Positions 7,653-16,066 of a stretch of DNA of 41,072 bases are shown here, one piece after another. The stretch comes from Xanthobacteraceae bacterium. Lineage in GTDB: Bacteria; Pseudomonadota; Alphaproteobacteria; Rhizobiales; Xanthobacteraceae. The stretch spans positions 1-41,072 of the forward strand of contig JAFAXD010000300.1 of NCBI GenBank assembly GCA_019241285.1, in the 5' to 3' direction. The position numbers were made by a program, and so were the translations under genes. The notes under the pieces were generated by a model that was not told the origin of the DNA, searched no databases, and saw only the letters and a program-made list of their open reading frames with translations. Position 1 is the first letter of the stretch, and the number at the start of each line of letters is the position of its first letter.

Positions 7653-9155
7653 ATGCCAAATAGCACTGGTGTGTTGATCGTGGGGGCCGGACCGACAGGC
7701 TTGATGTTGGCCGGCGAGCTGGCCTTGGCTGGCGTCGACGTGACCATCGTCGAGCGGCGCGCGAGCCAAGACCTCATTGGGGCGCGAGCAGGAGGCCTGC
7801 ATGCGCGCACCATCGAGGTGCTCGACCAGCGTGGACTAGCTGATCGATTTCTCGCCCAGGGACAGGTCGCCCAGGTCGCGAGCTTCGCCAGGACCCGGTT
7901 GGACATCAGCGATTTTCCCACGCGACACCCCTACGGGCTCGGGCTGTGGCAGAATAAAATCGAGCGCATCCTGGCCGATTGGATCGGCGAACTCGGCGTG
8001 CCGATCTATCGCGGACGCGAGGTGGCAGGTTTTGCGCAGGACGACACCGGCGTCGACATCGACCTCGCCGACGGCCAGCGTTTACGGGCGGACTATCTCG
8101 TCGGATGTGACGGAGGACGCAGTCTGATCCGTAAGGCAGCCGGCATCGATTTTCCTGGTTGGGACCCAACGATCAGCTGCCTGATCGCCGAGGTCGAGAT
8201 GGCCGAGCAGCCGAAATTGGGCATCCGCTATGATGCCATCGGCGCCCATGCCTTCGGCCGGTTGGAGTACGAGCTCCGCGACGGCGAGGTGGTCTTCAAA
8301 GATGACGGGCCTATTCGCGTCATGGTAACCGAACAGCAAATCGGACAAAGTAGTGAGCCCACCCTGCGCGATCTCAGCGACGCGCTGGTCGCCGTCTATG
8401 GGACGGACTACGGGATCCACAGCGCCACCTCAATCTCCAGGTTCACCGATATAACGAGGCAGGCAGCCTCCTACCGGAATAGGCGCGTGCTGCTGGCCGG
8501 AGACGCCGCGCACGTGCATTTCCCGGTTGGGGGACAGGGTCTCAATCTCGGTGTGCAGGATGCGGTGAATCTGGGATGGAAGCTGGCCCAGGTGATCAAG
8601 GGCATGTCGCCGGACAGCCTCCTGGATACCTACCACGCCGAGCGCCATCCGATCGCCGCGCGCGTGCTGCGCACCACGATGGCGCAGACCCCGCTGCTGC
8701 GCAGCGATGACCGCCTCGACGCCTTGCGCGAGAGCGTGTCCGAGCTGTTGCGCATGGACGAGCCGCGCAAGCGATTCGCCGCGATGATGTCGGGGCTGGA
8801 CATCCGCTACGACCTTGGCGACGGCCATCCGCTGGTCGGGCGCCGCATGCCCGATCTCGACCTCGTCACCTCGATTGGCGCGGTGCGAGTCTTCAGCCTT
8901 CTACACGATGCGCGCCCGGTGCTACTCAATCTCGGCGAGTCGGGACGTTTCGACATCACGCCATGGGCGGATCGGGTGCAGTCATTCGACGTCAAACACG
9001 ACGATGAGTGGGTGCTTCCCGTGCTTGGCACAGTTCCAGCCCCGACCGGCGTATTGATCCGACCGGATGGCTATGTGGCTTCGGTCGGAGAGCGCAACCA
9101 TACAGGTCTCGCCGATGCGCTAACCACTTGGTTCGGGGCACCGCGACCGACGTAG
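7653..9155 (+). CDS. FAD-dependent aromatic monooxygenase (PheA/TfdB type)
   Basis: 500 residues from the ATG at 7653, preferred to the in-frame TTG at 7641 because the G-rich ribosome site lies between them. All flavin hydroxylase signatures are present: 'VLIVGAGPTGLMLAGELALAG' for ADP, the DG motif 'LVGCDGGRSLIRKAAGI', and 'VLLAGDAAHVHFPVGGQGLNLGVQDA' for the flavin ribityl chain. The C-terminal ~120 residues look like the thioredoxin-like domain of phenol hydroxylases. The class hydroxylates phenolic or polyketide rings and includes antibiotic-inactivating enzymes such as Rox. The gene faces the LysR gene tail to tail; a methyltransferase and an MFS exporter follow. The substrate cannot be read. 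Confidence 0.9.
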   Translation: MPNSTGVLIVGAGPTGLMLAGELALAGVDVTIVERRASQDLIGARAGGLHARTIEVLDQRGLADRFLAQGQVAQVASFARTRLDISDFPTRHPYGLGLWQNKIERILADWIGELGVPIYRGREVAGFAQDDTGVDIDLADGQRLRADYLVGCDGGRSLIRKAAGIDFPGWDPTISCLIAEVEMAEQPKLGIRYDAIGAHAFGRLEYELRDGEVVFKDDGPIRVMVTEQQIGQSSEPTLRDLSDALVAVYGTDYGIHSATSISRFTDITRQAASYRNRRVLLAGDAAHVHFPVGGQGLNLGVQDAVNLGWKLAQVIKGMSPDSLLDTYHAERHPIAARVLRTTMAQTPLLRSDDRLDALRESVSELLRMDEPRKRFAAMMSGLDIRYDLGDGHPLVGRRMPDLDLVTSIGAVRVFSLLHDARPVLLNLGESGRFDITPWADRVQSFDVKHDDEWVLPVLGTVPAPTGVLIRPDGYVASVGERNHTGLADALTTWFGAPRPT

Positions 9156-9168
9156 CGCGCCTTCCAGA

Positions 9169-10140
9169 TCACGAGCTATTTGCTCGTGCGCGATCTTGCA
9201 CGATTCTCCGGCGCTCGCGGCGCGGCCCATCGGCGCTTCGGTATTTGATGTGCTCGATGAAGGCGCGCAGCTTGGGCAGGAGCTGACGTTTGCTCGGGTA
9301 GTAGAGGAAAACACCCGGCGTCGTGATGGCAAAGGATGGGAGCAGCGCTTGCAATTGCCCATTGGCGATCGGCGCTCGGGCGAGGGGGTGTGGCACCTGC
9401 ACCAGCCCCAAGCCTTGCATCGCCGCTGCGAGAAGGGTCGGCACGTCGTGCGCGATGAGCGGTCCAGCGACGATGACCTCGAGCGTCTTGTTGCCGTCAA
9501 CAAAGCGCCACGGGGCTATCGAGCCGTCCGCGCGGCGCAGGCGAAGGCAGGCGTGATCGCGCAGATCATCGATGCGCTCCGGCCGCTTGCGCGCGCGCAG
9601 ATAATCCGGGCTGCCGACCACCACCAAAGGGAACGGTGGCGTCAGCCGCACGACCACCATATCGGGGGCGATGAACTCGCCGAGACGAATGCCGGCGTCG
9701 AAGCCTTCTGCCGCGATATCCACCGACTCCTGGGTTGCGGCAATTTCCAGCTCGATCTCTGGATAAGCCTGGTGGAAGGAGGCGAGTATCGGCTCCAGCA
9801 GCAGCGTGACGACGGGTCGGGGTACCGTGATCCGCAACAGTCCGGTCGGACGCTGCCCCAGGTCGCGGGCGACTTCGCTCGCGGCTACGAGCTCCTCGAA
9901 GGCGGGCTTTGCCCGCAACAGGAAGCGCTCTCCGGCTTCGGTCAGGCCGACACTGCGCGTGGTGCGGATGAAGAGCGCTGCGCCGATGCGCGTCTCCAGC
10001 GCGCGCACGGCTTGGCTGATCGCTGATGGCGTGACACCAAGCTGCGCCGCCGCTCTGCGAAAGCTGCGGTGCTGAGCAACGCTCAGGAACGCCTCGATGC
10101 CGTCCAGCGCGCCTTGTCTGACTGTGAAGTTTTGCTTCAT
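9169..10140 (-). CDS. LysR family transcriptional regulator
   Basis: 323 residues with an N-terminal helix-turn-helix ('RSFRRAAAQLGVTPSAISQAVRALETRIGAALF', residues ~25-57) and a standard effector domain ('GLLRITVPRPVVTLLLEPILASFHQAYPEIEL'). The C-terminus is extended by an Arg-rich tail ('DGPRRERRRIVQDRAR'). It lies tail to tail with the monooxygenase (13 bp) and 87 bp divergent from the methyltransferase, so the methyltransferase-MFS operon is its most likely target. Confidence 0.92.
   Translation of the reverse strand: MKQNFTVRQGALDGIEAFLSVAQHRSFRRAAAQLGVTPSAISQAVRALETRIGAALFIRTTRSVGLTEAGERFLLRAKPAFEELVAASEVARDLGQRPTGLLRITVPRPVVTLLLEPILASFHQAYPEIELEIAATQESVDIAAEGFDAGIRLGEFIAPDMVVVRLTPPFPLVVVGSPDYLRARKRPERIDDLRDHACLRLRRADGSIAPWRFVDGNKTLEVIVAGPLIAHDVPTLLAAAMQGLGLVQVPHPLARAPIANGQLQALLPSFAITTPGVFLYYPSKRQLLPKLRAFIEHIKYRSADGPRRERRRIVQDRARANSS
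9170..9188. terminator. Short hairpin at convergent gene ends
   Basis: 'cacgagc-tattt-gctcgtg' is a perfect 7-bp inverted repeat at the very end of the LysR gene and just past the monooxygenase stop. It lacks a U-run, so it is at best a weak bidirectional terminator. Confidence 0.3.
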
Positions 10141-10227
10141 AGCCTGAAAATATTATCGCGGATAGTAGCTCGCAGGAAGCGCCCGTATGTGTGTGGCGAA
10201 GCCACGAAGCTTGAGAGGAATGCTGCA

Positions 10228-11061
10228 ATGACCGATGTTCTTGATCGTGTGCGCGATCACTATCGCGCGACCGGCCTGGCCGAGCGGCTCAAGACTGCGC
10301 TTGCTGCGCTTGCCCCGGAAGATCAACAACTCACCTACCAGCAACTGGCCGGGCTCGACCAGTTTCACACCCGCGGGCTCGCTGCCACCGCCGAGCTTGG
10401 GAAGCTCGTCGGGATCACCACGGACATGTCGGTTCTCGATGTCGGATCGGGAGTTGGCGGGCCCGCGCGCTTTCTGGCGGCGACCTATGGCTGCCGGGTG
10501 ACCGGCATCGACCTCAGCGAGCCGTTCGTCGAGGCCGCGCGTTATCTGACGCAGCGGACAGGACAGAGCGAGCGGGTGTTGTTTGAGGCCGCGAGCGCGC
10601 TCGACCTGCCGTTCGACGACGGCCAATTCGATGTGGTGTTGCTGCAGCATGTGGTCATGAATATCGCCGACCGCGCGCGGCTCTATCGCGAGATCCGGCG
10701 CGTCCTCAAGGCGGGTGGTAAGTTTGCGACATTCGATGTGGTGTTGAACGGGCAAGCCGAGCCACATTATCCGGTCCCGTGGGCGCGAACGCCGGACACG
10801 AGCTCTCTTCTAACGCCAGCAGCGACGCGCGATGCAATCGAGGCGGCCGGTTTCCGCACGCTCGTTTGCCAAGACGACACCGAGGCTGGCAAAACCTGGG
10901 CCGCGCAATTGCGTGCAGCGTGGCCACCGCCTTCGCCAAATCTCGGCATCGTGATGGGGCCGGACTTCGCGCAGCTGGCGATGAACCTCGGACGAAATCT
11001 GATGGAGGGCAGGGTCGGTATACTCACCGCGGTGTTCGAGGCTATGTCCACGCAGACCTGA
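10228..11061 (+). CDS. Class I SAM-dependent methyltransferase
   Basis: 277 residues from the ATG at 10228, preceded by 'gagaggaa'; the ORF-track start at 10069 would run through the LysR start and its promoter. The methyltransferase-11 fold shows 'VLDVGSGVGGPARFLAATYGCRVTGIDLSEPFVEAAR' (motif I and post-I, residues ~70-110), 'DLPFDDGQFDVVLLQHVVMNI' and 'EIRRVLKAGGKFATFDVV'. Proteins of this layout methylate small metabolites. It forms an operon with the MFS gene 15 bp downstream and is divergent from LysR. Confidence 0.9.
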   Translation: MTDVLDRVRDHYRATGLAERLKTALAALAPEDQQLTYQQLAGLDQFHTRGLAATAELGKLVGITTDMSVLDVGSGVGGPARFLAATYGCRVTGIDLSEPFVEAARYLTQRTGQSERVLFEAASALDLPFDDGQFDVVLLQHVVMNIADRARLYREIRRVLKAGGKFATFDVVLNGQAEPHYPVPWARTPDTSSLLTPAATRDAIEAAGFRTLVCQDDTEAGKTWAAQLRAAWPPPSPNLGIVMGPDFAQLAMNLGRNLMEGRVGILTAVFEAMSTQT

Positions 11062-11076
11062 AGGAGGGCCGCTCTC

Positions 11077-12357
11077 ATGCACGCCGACGATCGCCGCGCG
11101 TGGATCGTGGTGGGGCTGCTGTTCACCTTCATGGTGATCAATTTCGCCGACAAGGCGGTGATCGGGATTGCTGCGGTCCCGATCATGCAGGAGCTGGAGC
11201 TCGGCCCGCGGCAATTCGGTTTGATTGGTTCGAGCTTCTTCTTGCTGTTCGCGGTCTCTTCGGTCACGACCGGCTTTCTGGTCAACCGGGTGCAGACGCG
11301 CTGGGTGCTGCTGGCGATGGGGCTGATCTGGGCGCTGACCCAGTTTCCGATGATCGGCTCCGTCGGGTTCGAAGCCTTGGTGGCTTGTCGCATCGCGCTC
11401 GGGGCAGGCGAAGGTCCCGCATCACCTGTGGCGCTGCATTCCGCCTACAAGTGGTTCCCCAACGAACGGCGTACGCTGCCGACGGCCATCATCGTCAATG
11501 GCGGTGCGATCGGCGTCGTGGTGGCGCTGCCGCTGCTCAACTGGGTGATTGTGCGTTGGACGTGGCACTGGGCGTTCGGCTTGCTCGGCCTCGCCGGCCT
11601 CGTGTGGTGCGCCTTGTGGCTCGCGTTCGGCCGCGAAGGGGCGCTGGACAACGGGAGCGCAACGGCGAGCGATCCGGCGCAATCATCGGTGCGGATCGGC
11701 TATGGTCAATTGTTGTTGAGCCCCACGATCCTGGCGTGCTGGGCGGCATCGTTCGGTGCCAACTGGGCTTTGTCGCTCGCGCTCTCGTGGCTAGGCGCGT
11801 ATTTCGTCAAGGGTCTTGGGCTTGCGCAGAGTTCGATCGGGTTCCTGGGAGCGCTGAGCGCCGGCAGCACCGCGATGGCGATGCTGGCGGCTGGTTGGTA
11901 TTCACAACGGCTGCTGGCGCGCAGCTTCTCGAGCAGACTGGCACGCGGCATCCTCGCCAGCTTGAGCGTCGTTCTTGGCGGCGCTGCGCTGACCCTGCTG
12001 CCCTACGTTCCGGGCATATCCCTCAAGATTGCCCTCGTCACGCTCGGCGTGGCGCTGCCGTCAGTGATCTACGTGATCAGCAATGCAATCGTCGCTGAGA
12101 TCACCCCGCCGGCGCAACGCGGCGCACTGCTCGCGATCAGCACCGCCGTGGCGAGCTCAGCCGGTCTGCTCGCACCTTATGTGATGGGCAGCGTCATTGA
12201 GAGCGCTGCGACTCCGCTCGACGGGTTCCACACCGGCTTCTTCATGTGCGGGGTTATTTTGTTGGTCGGTGGCGGCATCGCCATGGCCCTGATAAATCCT
12301 GAGCGCGAGACAAAACGGCAGTCGACGAGGCTACGCCCGCTCGCCGCGCCGGTTTAA
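11077..12357 (+). CDS. MFS transporter
   Basis: 426 residues with about twelve hydrophobic helices. The N-terminal half carries 'MVINFADKAVIGIAAVPIMQEL' and 'GEGPASPVALHSAYKWFPNERRTLPTAI', the pattern of the anion:cation symporter (phthalate/hexuronate permease) branch rather than of DHA drug exporters. That suggests uptake or exchange of an organic anion, though export is possible. A strong ribosome site 'aaggaggg' overlaps the stop region of the methyltransferase, so the two are co-translated. The 3' end overlaps the convergent TetR gene by 27 bp. Confidence 0.9.
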   Translation: MHADDRRAWIVVGLLFTFMVINFADKAVIGIAAVPIMQELELGPRQFGLIGSSFFLLFAVSSVTTGFLVNRVQTRWVLLAMGLIWALTQFPMIGSVGFEALVACRIALGAGEGPASPVALHSAYKWFPNERRTLPTAIIVNGGAIGVVVALPLLNWVIVRWTWHWAFGLLGLAGLVWCALWLAFGREGALDNGSATASDPAQSSVRIGYGQLLLSPTILACWAASFGANWALSLALSWLGAYFVKGLGLAQSSIGFLGALSAGSTAMAMLAAGWYSQRLLARSFSSRLARGILASLSVVLGGAALTLLPYVPGISLKIALVTLGVALPSVIYVISNAIVAEITPPAQRGALLAISTAVASSAGLLAPYVMGSVIESAATPLDGFHTGFFMCGVILLVGGGIAMALINPERETKRQSTRLRPLAAPV

Positions 12358-12996
12358 GCGCGTCACCCGTTCGCGCCGAATGACCGTGTCGATCAGCGCG
12401 GAGACGCGCTCCTGCGGAAAAGGCGTGCCCGTCATCAACCGACAAAAGAAGATGGCGCCGAGCAGGGCGAAAGCTGCAAGCTCCGGATCAATACGAGCCG
12501 GAAAGTCTCCCGAAGCAACGCCATTGGCGATCAAAGCAATGGTCGGTTTGCGTGCCTCGGCCTGGAACTGGTGATGAAACCTGCGCACGGCACGATCCCG
12601 CTCCGCGCCGTCAATGAGAGCCGGAAGACAAGCCGAGAACGGCGAGTCCGCAACCACATCGGCGACGTGGCGCAGAATACGCTCGAGCTTCTCACGCGGC
12701 GAGCCGGTCACTAGCTCCGGGTCGCGCTGTTGTTGGAGCAGCTTGAACGCGTCGGCGATCAGCGCGATCTTGTCCGGCCAATGGCGGTAGATCGTCGCTT
12801 TGCCGACGCCGGCGCGCCGCGCGGCAGACTCGATGGTGAGCGCGCCGTAGCCCACATCGCTGAGCTCGTCGAGCACCGCCTGGAGAATGATTTGGCGCGA
12901 GCGCTCGATCCTCGGGTCGACCGCGGGCTTGCGTCGCGTCCGCGCGTTTTGCCGCTTCGATGAGAATGAGCGCCGCGCCGGCTGCCGCTCAGGCAC
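12331..12996 (-). CDS. TetR family transcriptional regulator
   Basis: About 221 residues from a GTG at 12996; the ORF track fuses it with an upstream frame that is antisense to nothing real but lies over the VOC gene, so that long version is rejected. The chosen GTG overlaps the VOC stop by 8 bp, implying translational coupling. An Arg/Lys-rich N-terminal arm precedes the helix-turn-helix 'LSDVGYGALTIESAARRAGVGKATIYRHWPDKIALI'. The C-terminal ligand domain is of the TetR_C_11-like kind ('FSACLPALIDGAERD'). It likely represses its own VOC-tetR operon. Confidence 0.85.
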   Translation of the reverse strand: MPERQPARRSFSSKRQNARTRRKPAVDPRIERSRQIILQAVLDELSDVGYGALTIESAARRAGVGKATIYRHWPDKIALIADAFKLLQQQRDPELVTGSPREKLERILRHVADVVADSPFSACLPALIDGAERDRAVRRFHHQFQAEARKPTIALIANGVASGDFPARIDPELAAFALLGAIFFCRLMTGTPFPQERVSALIDTVIRRERVTRLNRRGERA

Positions 12997-13411
12997 GACC
13001 GGCTTTCGAACCCGAGCCCGGGGCGCGATACGCCGCCGTATTGCCCTCAAACAGTTCGACCAGGTTCCCCGATGGGTCTTCGAGCAGGATCTGCTTGCCG
13101 CCGGTGCCCTGGATGACGTCGCTGCGGAAGCGACAGCCTGCCGACTTGAGCGCGGCGATCGTCGCGTCCAACTGCTCGACGAGGAGATGGATCCGGTTCC
13201 ACCCACCGGGTTTTTGCTCCTCGCCGGACGGCATTTTCGCTCCGCCGCCGACGCCGGGGGAGGGCTTGGTGAGATAGAGATGCATGTCGCCGCGCGAGAT
13301 CTCGGCAAAGCCCGGGGCCGGGTGCATCTCGACTTTGAAACCGAGATGCCTGGTGTAGAAGTCGATCGCGGCGCTGACGTCGTTGACGATGTAGCGGAAA
13401 CAAGCGGCCAT
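12989..13411 (-). CDS. VOC family protein (glyoxalase/bleomycin resistance type)
   Basis: 140 residues. The paired beta-alpha-beta-beta-beta units of the VOC fold are seen: 'FRYIVNDVSAAIDFYTRHLGFKVEMHP' and, after a Gly-rich loop ('GVGGGAKMPSGE'), 'WNRIHLLVEQLDATIAALKSAGCRF' ending 'EDPSGNLVELFEG', whose Glu is the usual metal ligand. It is the first gene of an operon with TetR and has a good ribosome site ('aaggaga'). Probable role: binding or converting a toxic small molecule sensed by the TetR. Confidence 0.88.
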   Translation of the reverse strand: MAACFRYIVNDVSAAIDFYTRHLGFKVEMHPAPGFAEISRGDMHLYLTKPSPGVGGGAKMPSGEEQKPGGWNRIHLLVEQLDATIAALKSAGCRFRSDVIQGTGGKQILLEDPSGNLVELFEGNTAAYRAPGSGSKAGRA

Positions 13412-13451
13412 GGCTCGTCTCTCCTTCGTTCATTTCGTCGGCTATGTGTAG

Positions 13452-13480
13452 AACGTATCCGTTTCACAGCGATACGTCAA
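13452..13480 (-). promoter_or_regulatory. VOC-TetR operon promoter with embedded operator
   Basis: Read on the minus strand, 'TTGACG' and 'TACGTT' lie 17 bases apart, a good -35/-10 pair. A perfect inverted repeat 'acgtatc'...'gatacgt' (13453-13459 and 13471-13477) overlaps both elements, so a TetR dimer bound there would block RNA polymerase. Confidence 0.55.
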
Positions 13481-13571
13481 CGTTTCATAATAGTGACTGG
13501 CGAGCCTTATTGCCGCCGACGCAAAAGGCTGATCTATCGAAAAGGATCGGCGCCGGAACCGGAGGTAATGC

Positions 13572-13916
13572 ATGACTGAGACGCAGCGCTTCGTCGATCC
13601 CGATGCGGCCGGGTGGATCGCAATTGATTTTTTGCCGGGCGTCACTCTGCTGCCGCTCGCTCAGCCTGTGCAGGACGGGTCGATCCACCGCACGCGACTG
13701 GTGCAAGGCACGGTCATTCCGGTCCACACGCACCCGGCAGATGAATACGTCATGGTGTTGAGCGGTACTGTTGAGACCGGCGGCCGACGATGCGGCGCCG
13801 GCACTTTCTGGATCACCCCAGCGGGGACCCGGCAGGGTCCCCACGTCGCCGTCACTGACGCTGAGCTTCTGACCGTCCGTCTTGGCGCGATGGGACCGTT
13901 CGGCGAGCAGGAATGA
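13572..13916 (+). CDS. Cupin domain protein (ChrR-like)
   Basis: 114 residues, one cupin barrel. Motif 1 is 'VIPVHTHPADEYVMVLSGTVE' with the metal-binding H-x-H and Glu; motif 2 is weaker ('GPHVAVTDAELLTVR'). The size and the 'HTHPADEYVMVLSG' form match the ChrR-type cupins. No anti-sigma N-terminal domain is present, so it is probably a stand-alone metal-binding enzyme or sensor. It is divergent from the VOC-TetR operon and may share its control region. Confidence 0.8.
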   Translation: MTETQRFVDPDAAGWIAIDFLPGVTLLPLAQPVQDGSIHRTRLVQGTVIPVHTHPADEYVMVLSGTVETGGRRCGAGTFWITPAGTRQGPHVAVTDAELLTVRLGAMGPFGEQE

Positions 13917-13928
13917 CCCCGCGATGCG

Positions 13929-14447
13929 TTACGTCATGCGCATCGGAATGGCGCCGAAGAAATCACGTTTGCCGATCTCGACGCCGCAATGGCGCAGGAT
14001 GTCGTAAGCGGTGGTGAGGTGGAAGTAGTAGTTCGGCAGCACGAAGTGGTTCAGATAGTCCGCACCTTTCATGTGTCCCTTGTTGGTTGGGCCGAGCGGA
14101 AAGATGATTTCACGCTCGGCTGAGTCGTCGATTTTCTTCGCGTCGAGCGTCTTCACAAAAGCCATCGTCTTGGCGATGCGCGCTTTGAGATCGGCGATCG
14201 TCGTCTCGGTGTCCTCATAGCGCGGCGGGTCGATGCCGGCGAGCCGCGCGCCGCCGTTTTTCGCCTGGTCGCAAGCGCTCTGCACCTGCCGGGTCAATGG
14301 GAACATATCGGGGAAAAGGCGAGCATTGAGAAGCACCGCGGGATCGATCTTCTTGCCTTCGCAGTAAGCCGCGGCCTTGTCGAGGAGCACGGACAGCGCG
14401 TTGAGACTGATCTCGAAAACCGGAATTGACGCGTTGGACAGCGACAT
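13929..14447 (-). CDS. DUF1993 domain protein
   Basis: 172 residues, spanning the whole DUF1993 family: 'VFEISLNALSVLLDKAAAYCEGKKIDPAVLLNARLFPDMFPL' at the N-terminus and 'YLNHFVLPNYYFHLTTAYDILRHCGVEIGK' near the end. The family is a four-helix bundle related to DinB-like proteins; its biochemical role is unknown. It is the second gene after a cupin (48 bp gap), and convergent with the ChrR-like cupin 12 bp away. Confidence 0.88.
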   Translation of the reverse strand: MSLSNASIPVFEISLNALSVLLDKAAAYCEGKKIDPAVLLNARLFPDMFPLTRQVQSACDQAKNGGARLAGIDPPRYEDTETTIADLKARIAKTMAFVKTLDAKKIDDSAEREIIFPLGPTNKGHMKGADYLNHFVLPNYYFHLTTAYDILRHCGVEIGKRDFFGAIPMRMT

Positions 14448-14495
14448 TGTGGGTAACCTCGTTTCGGTGAGCGAATCCGAATCCGACGTGGAGGC

Positions 14496-15056
14496 TCAGG
14501 CGCGCTTCCATGCACCGGCGGCCACCAGTTCGTCCATCGCTTGATCGGTGAACTCGGCCTTCGGGGCGTTGCCGCCGATCACAAACATGAGAATGGCTTG
14601 CGCATCGGGATCACCGTCCGTGATATTCTCGAACCGCCGTGCAACACCCGGCGGGAAGGACACGACATCCAGCGGTCCGACGTCGACGTAATCGGTCTCG
14701 CCCTTCTCGTTCTCCCAACTGCATCGCCAGCGGCCGGTCATCGGGATGAAGGTTTCGTTGGTGTCGTGGTTGTGCATCATCGGACCGTTGCCGGGCTTGG
14801 CGCGGCAGTAACCGAGGTTGAAGCCTTCCGAAATCGGGATGGCCGCGAGCCGCGACGCCTCATCACCGACCGGTGAGGTCACCGCATCGCCTTCGCCTTG
14901 CGGTGGCTGGAAACCGATGACGTTGTAGAGGGTGCGAATGCAGCCCTTCATGTTGCTATCCGGCAGGCCACCGTCAGAGCCTTTCAGATCCTTGAAGCGG
15001 GCGACGCGCTTCATCATATGCGCGCGAGCAAGCCCGGAGCGCGGCAGCGTTTCCAT
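14496..15056 (-). CDS. Cupin domain protein
   Basis: 186 residues from the ATG at 15056, which has a strong ribosome site ('aagggagg'); the ORF-track start at 15128 lacks one. The cupin core contains 'MMHNHDTNETFIPMTGRWRCSWE' with H-x-H and Glu, then 'VDVGPLDVVSFPPGVARRFEN'. The N-terminal ~70 residues are an extra segment. It heads an operon with DUF1993 and is divergent from the LCMT-like methyltransferase. Substrate unknown. Confidence 0.8.
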   Translation of the reverse strand: METLPRSGLARAHMMKRVARFKDLKGSDGGLPDSNMKGCIRTLYNVIGFQPPQGEGDAVTSPVGDEASRLAAIPISEGFNLGYCRAKPGNGPMMHNHDTNETFIPMTGRWRCSWENEKGETDYVDVGPLDVVSFPPGVARRFENITDGDPDAQAILMFVIGGNAPKAEFTDQAMDELVAAGAWKRA

Positions 15057-15160
15057 GGTGATCCTCCCTTGGTATCGCGCGCAGGGTGACACAATCATCC
15101 GACTGAGAATAGCCGCAATACCGGTCACACCGTCCTGCTACTTGTCAGTAAGGAGCGGAA

Positions 15161-16036
15161 ATGAACGTCATGCCGGATCATCATCAACCCGCAGCACCCG
15201 AGAGTACCGCAGCACGCGTCGCCCTGTGGCGCGCCCTACATGTCGAGATCGATCACCCGCCGCATGTGCTCGATGACGTGATCGGTCTCAAGTTGCTCGC
15301 TCCCGATCCGGACTGGCGCCGTCGCGGCGACATGGATCCGCAGTTCACCCGGCCGTTCCGCGCGTCGATCGTGGCGCGGGCGCGATTCATCGAGGACCTG
15401 GTGCTGGAACAGGCCGGCCGCGGCGTCACCCAGTACGTAATCCTTGGCGCCGGGCTCGACAGCTTCGCACAGCGGCGGCCGGAGAGGGCGTCGGGCTTGC
15501 GTATATTCGAGATCGATCAGCCAGGTCCGCAGGCCTGGAAGCGCCAGCGCCTGATCGAGCTTGGCTTCGGCGTGCCCGACTGGCTGCGCTTCGTGCCGGT
15601 CGATTTCGAGGCGGGTGGTTCCTGGCATGACGGCCTCATGCGCGCCGGCTTTGATACCGGCAAACCAGCGATCGTCGTCTCCACGGGAGTGAGCATGTAT
15701 CTCAGTAAGGAGGCGAATGCTGCGACGCTGCGCCAGGTCGCGGCGCTCGCGCCCGGATCGACCCTCGCCATGACGTTTCTGTTTCCGCTGCAGCTGGCGG
15801 ACCCCGAGGTCCGCCCGGGGCTCGAGATGGCGGAGAAGGGAGCGCGCGCCAGCGGCACGCCATTCCTCAGTTTCTTCACGCCGGCGGAGATCATCGCGCT
15901 CGCCCGCGCAGCTGGCTTCGTAGCTGCGTGCCATGTCTCGGCAGCTTATCTGACGCAGCGCTATTTCGCGGGCCGCAGCGATGGTCTGCGACCGCCTAAC
16001 AATGCTGAGGAGTTGCTCGTGGCAACAACGCGGTGA
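15161..16036 (+). CDS. LCMT-like SAM-dependent methyltransferase
   Basis: 291 residues. The sequence 'RPFRASIVARARFIEDLVLEQAGRGVTQYVILGAGLDSFAQR' is the signature of the leucine carboxyl methyltransferase-related family widespread in mycobacteria, Streptomyces and rhizobia. Further family marks are 'IFEIDQPGPQAWKRQRL' and 'IVVSTGVSMYLSKEANAATLR'. Members are often in natural-product or lipid contexts; the substrate here is unknown. A good ribosome site 'aggagcgg' precedes the ATG. It runs tail to tail with the sigma factor gene. Confidence 0.92.
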   Translation: MNVMPDHHQPAAPESTAARVALWRALHVEIDHPPHVLDDVIGLKLLAPDPDWRRRGDMDPQFTRPFRASIVARARFIEDLVLEQAGRGVTQYVILGAGLDSFAQRRPERASGLRIFEIDQPGPQAWKRQRLIELGFGVPDWLRFVPVDFEAGGSWHDGLMRAGFDTGKPAIVVSTGVSMYLSKEANAATLRQVAALAPGSTLAMTFLFPLQLADPEVRPGLEMAEKGARASGTPFLSFFTPAEIIALARAAGFVAACHVSAAYLTQRYFAGRSDGLRPPNNAEELLVATTR

Positions 16037-16066
16037 AGATGGTTGATCGGCAGATGGCCCGGCTCG

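Noticed and set aside
10779-12098. 439-residue plus-strand ORF
   Set aside because: Out-of-frame shadow of the methyltransferase end and the MFS gene.
12997-13467. N-terminal extension of the TetR ORF to 13467
   Set aside because: It reads the VOC gene in the wrong frame; the GTG at 12996 overlapping the VOC stop is a better start.
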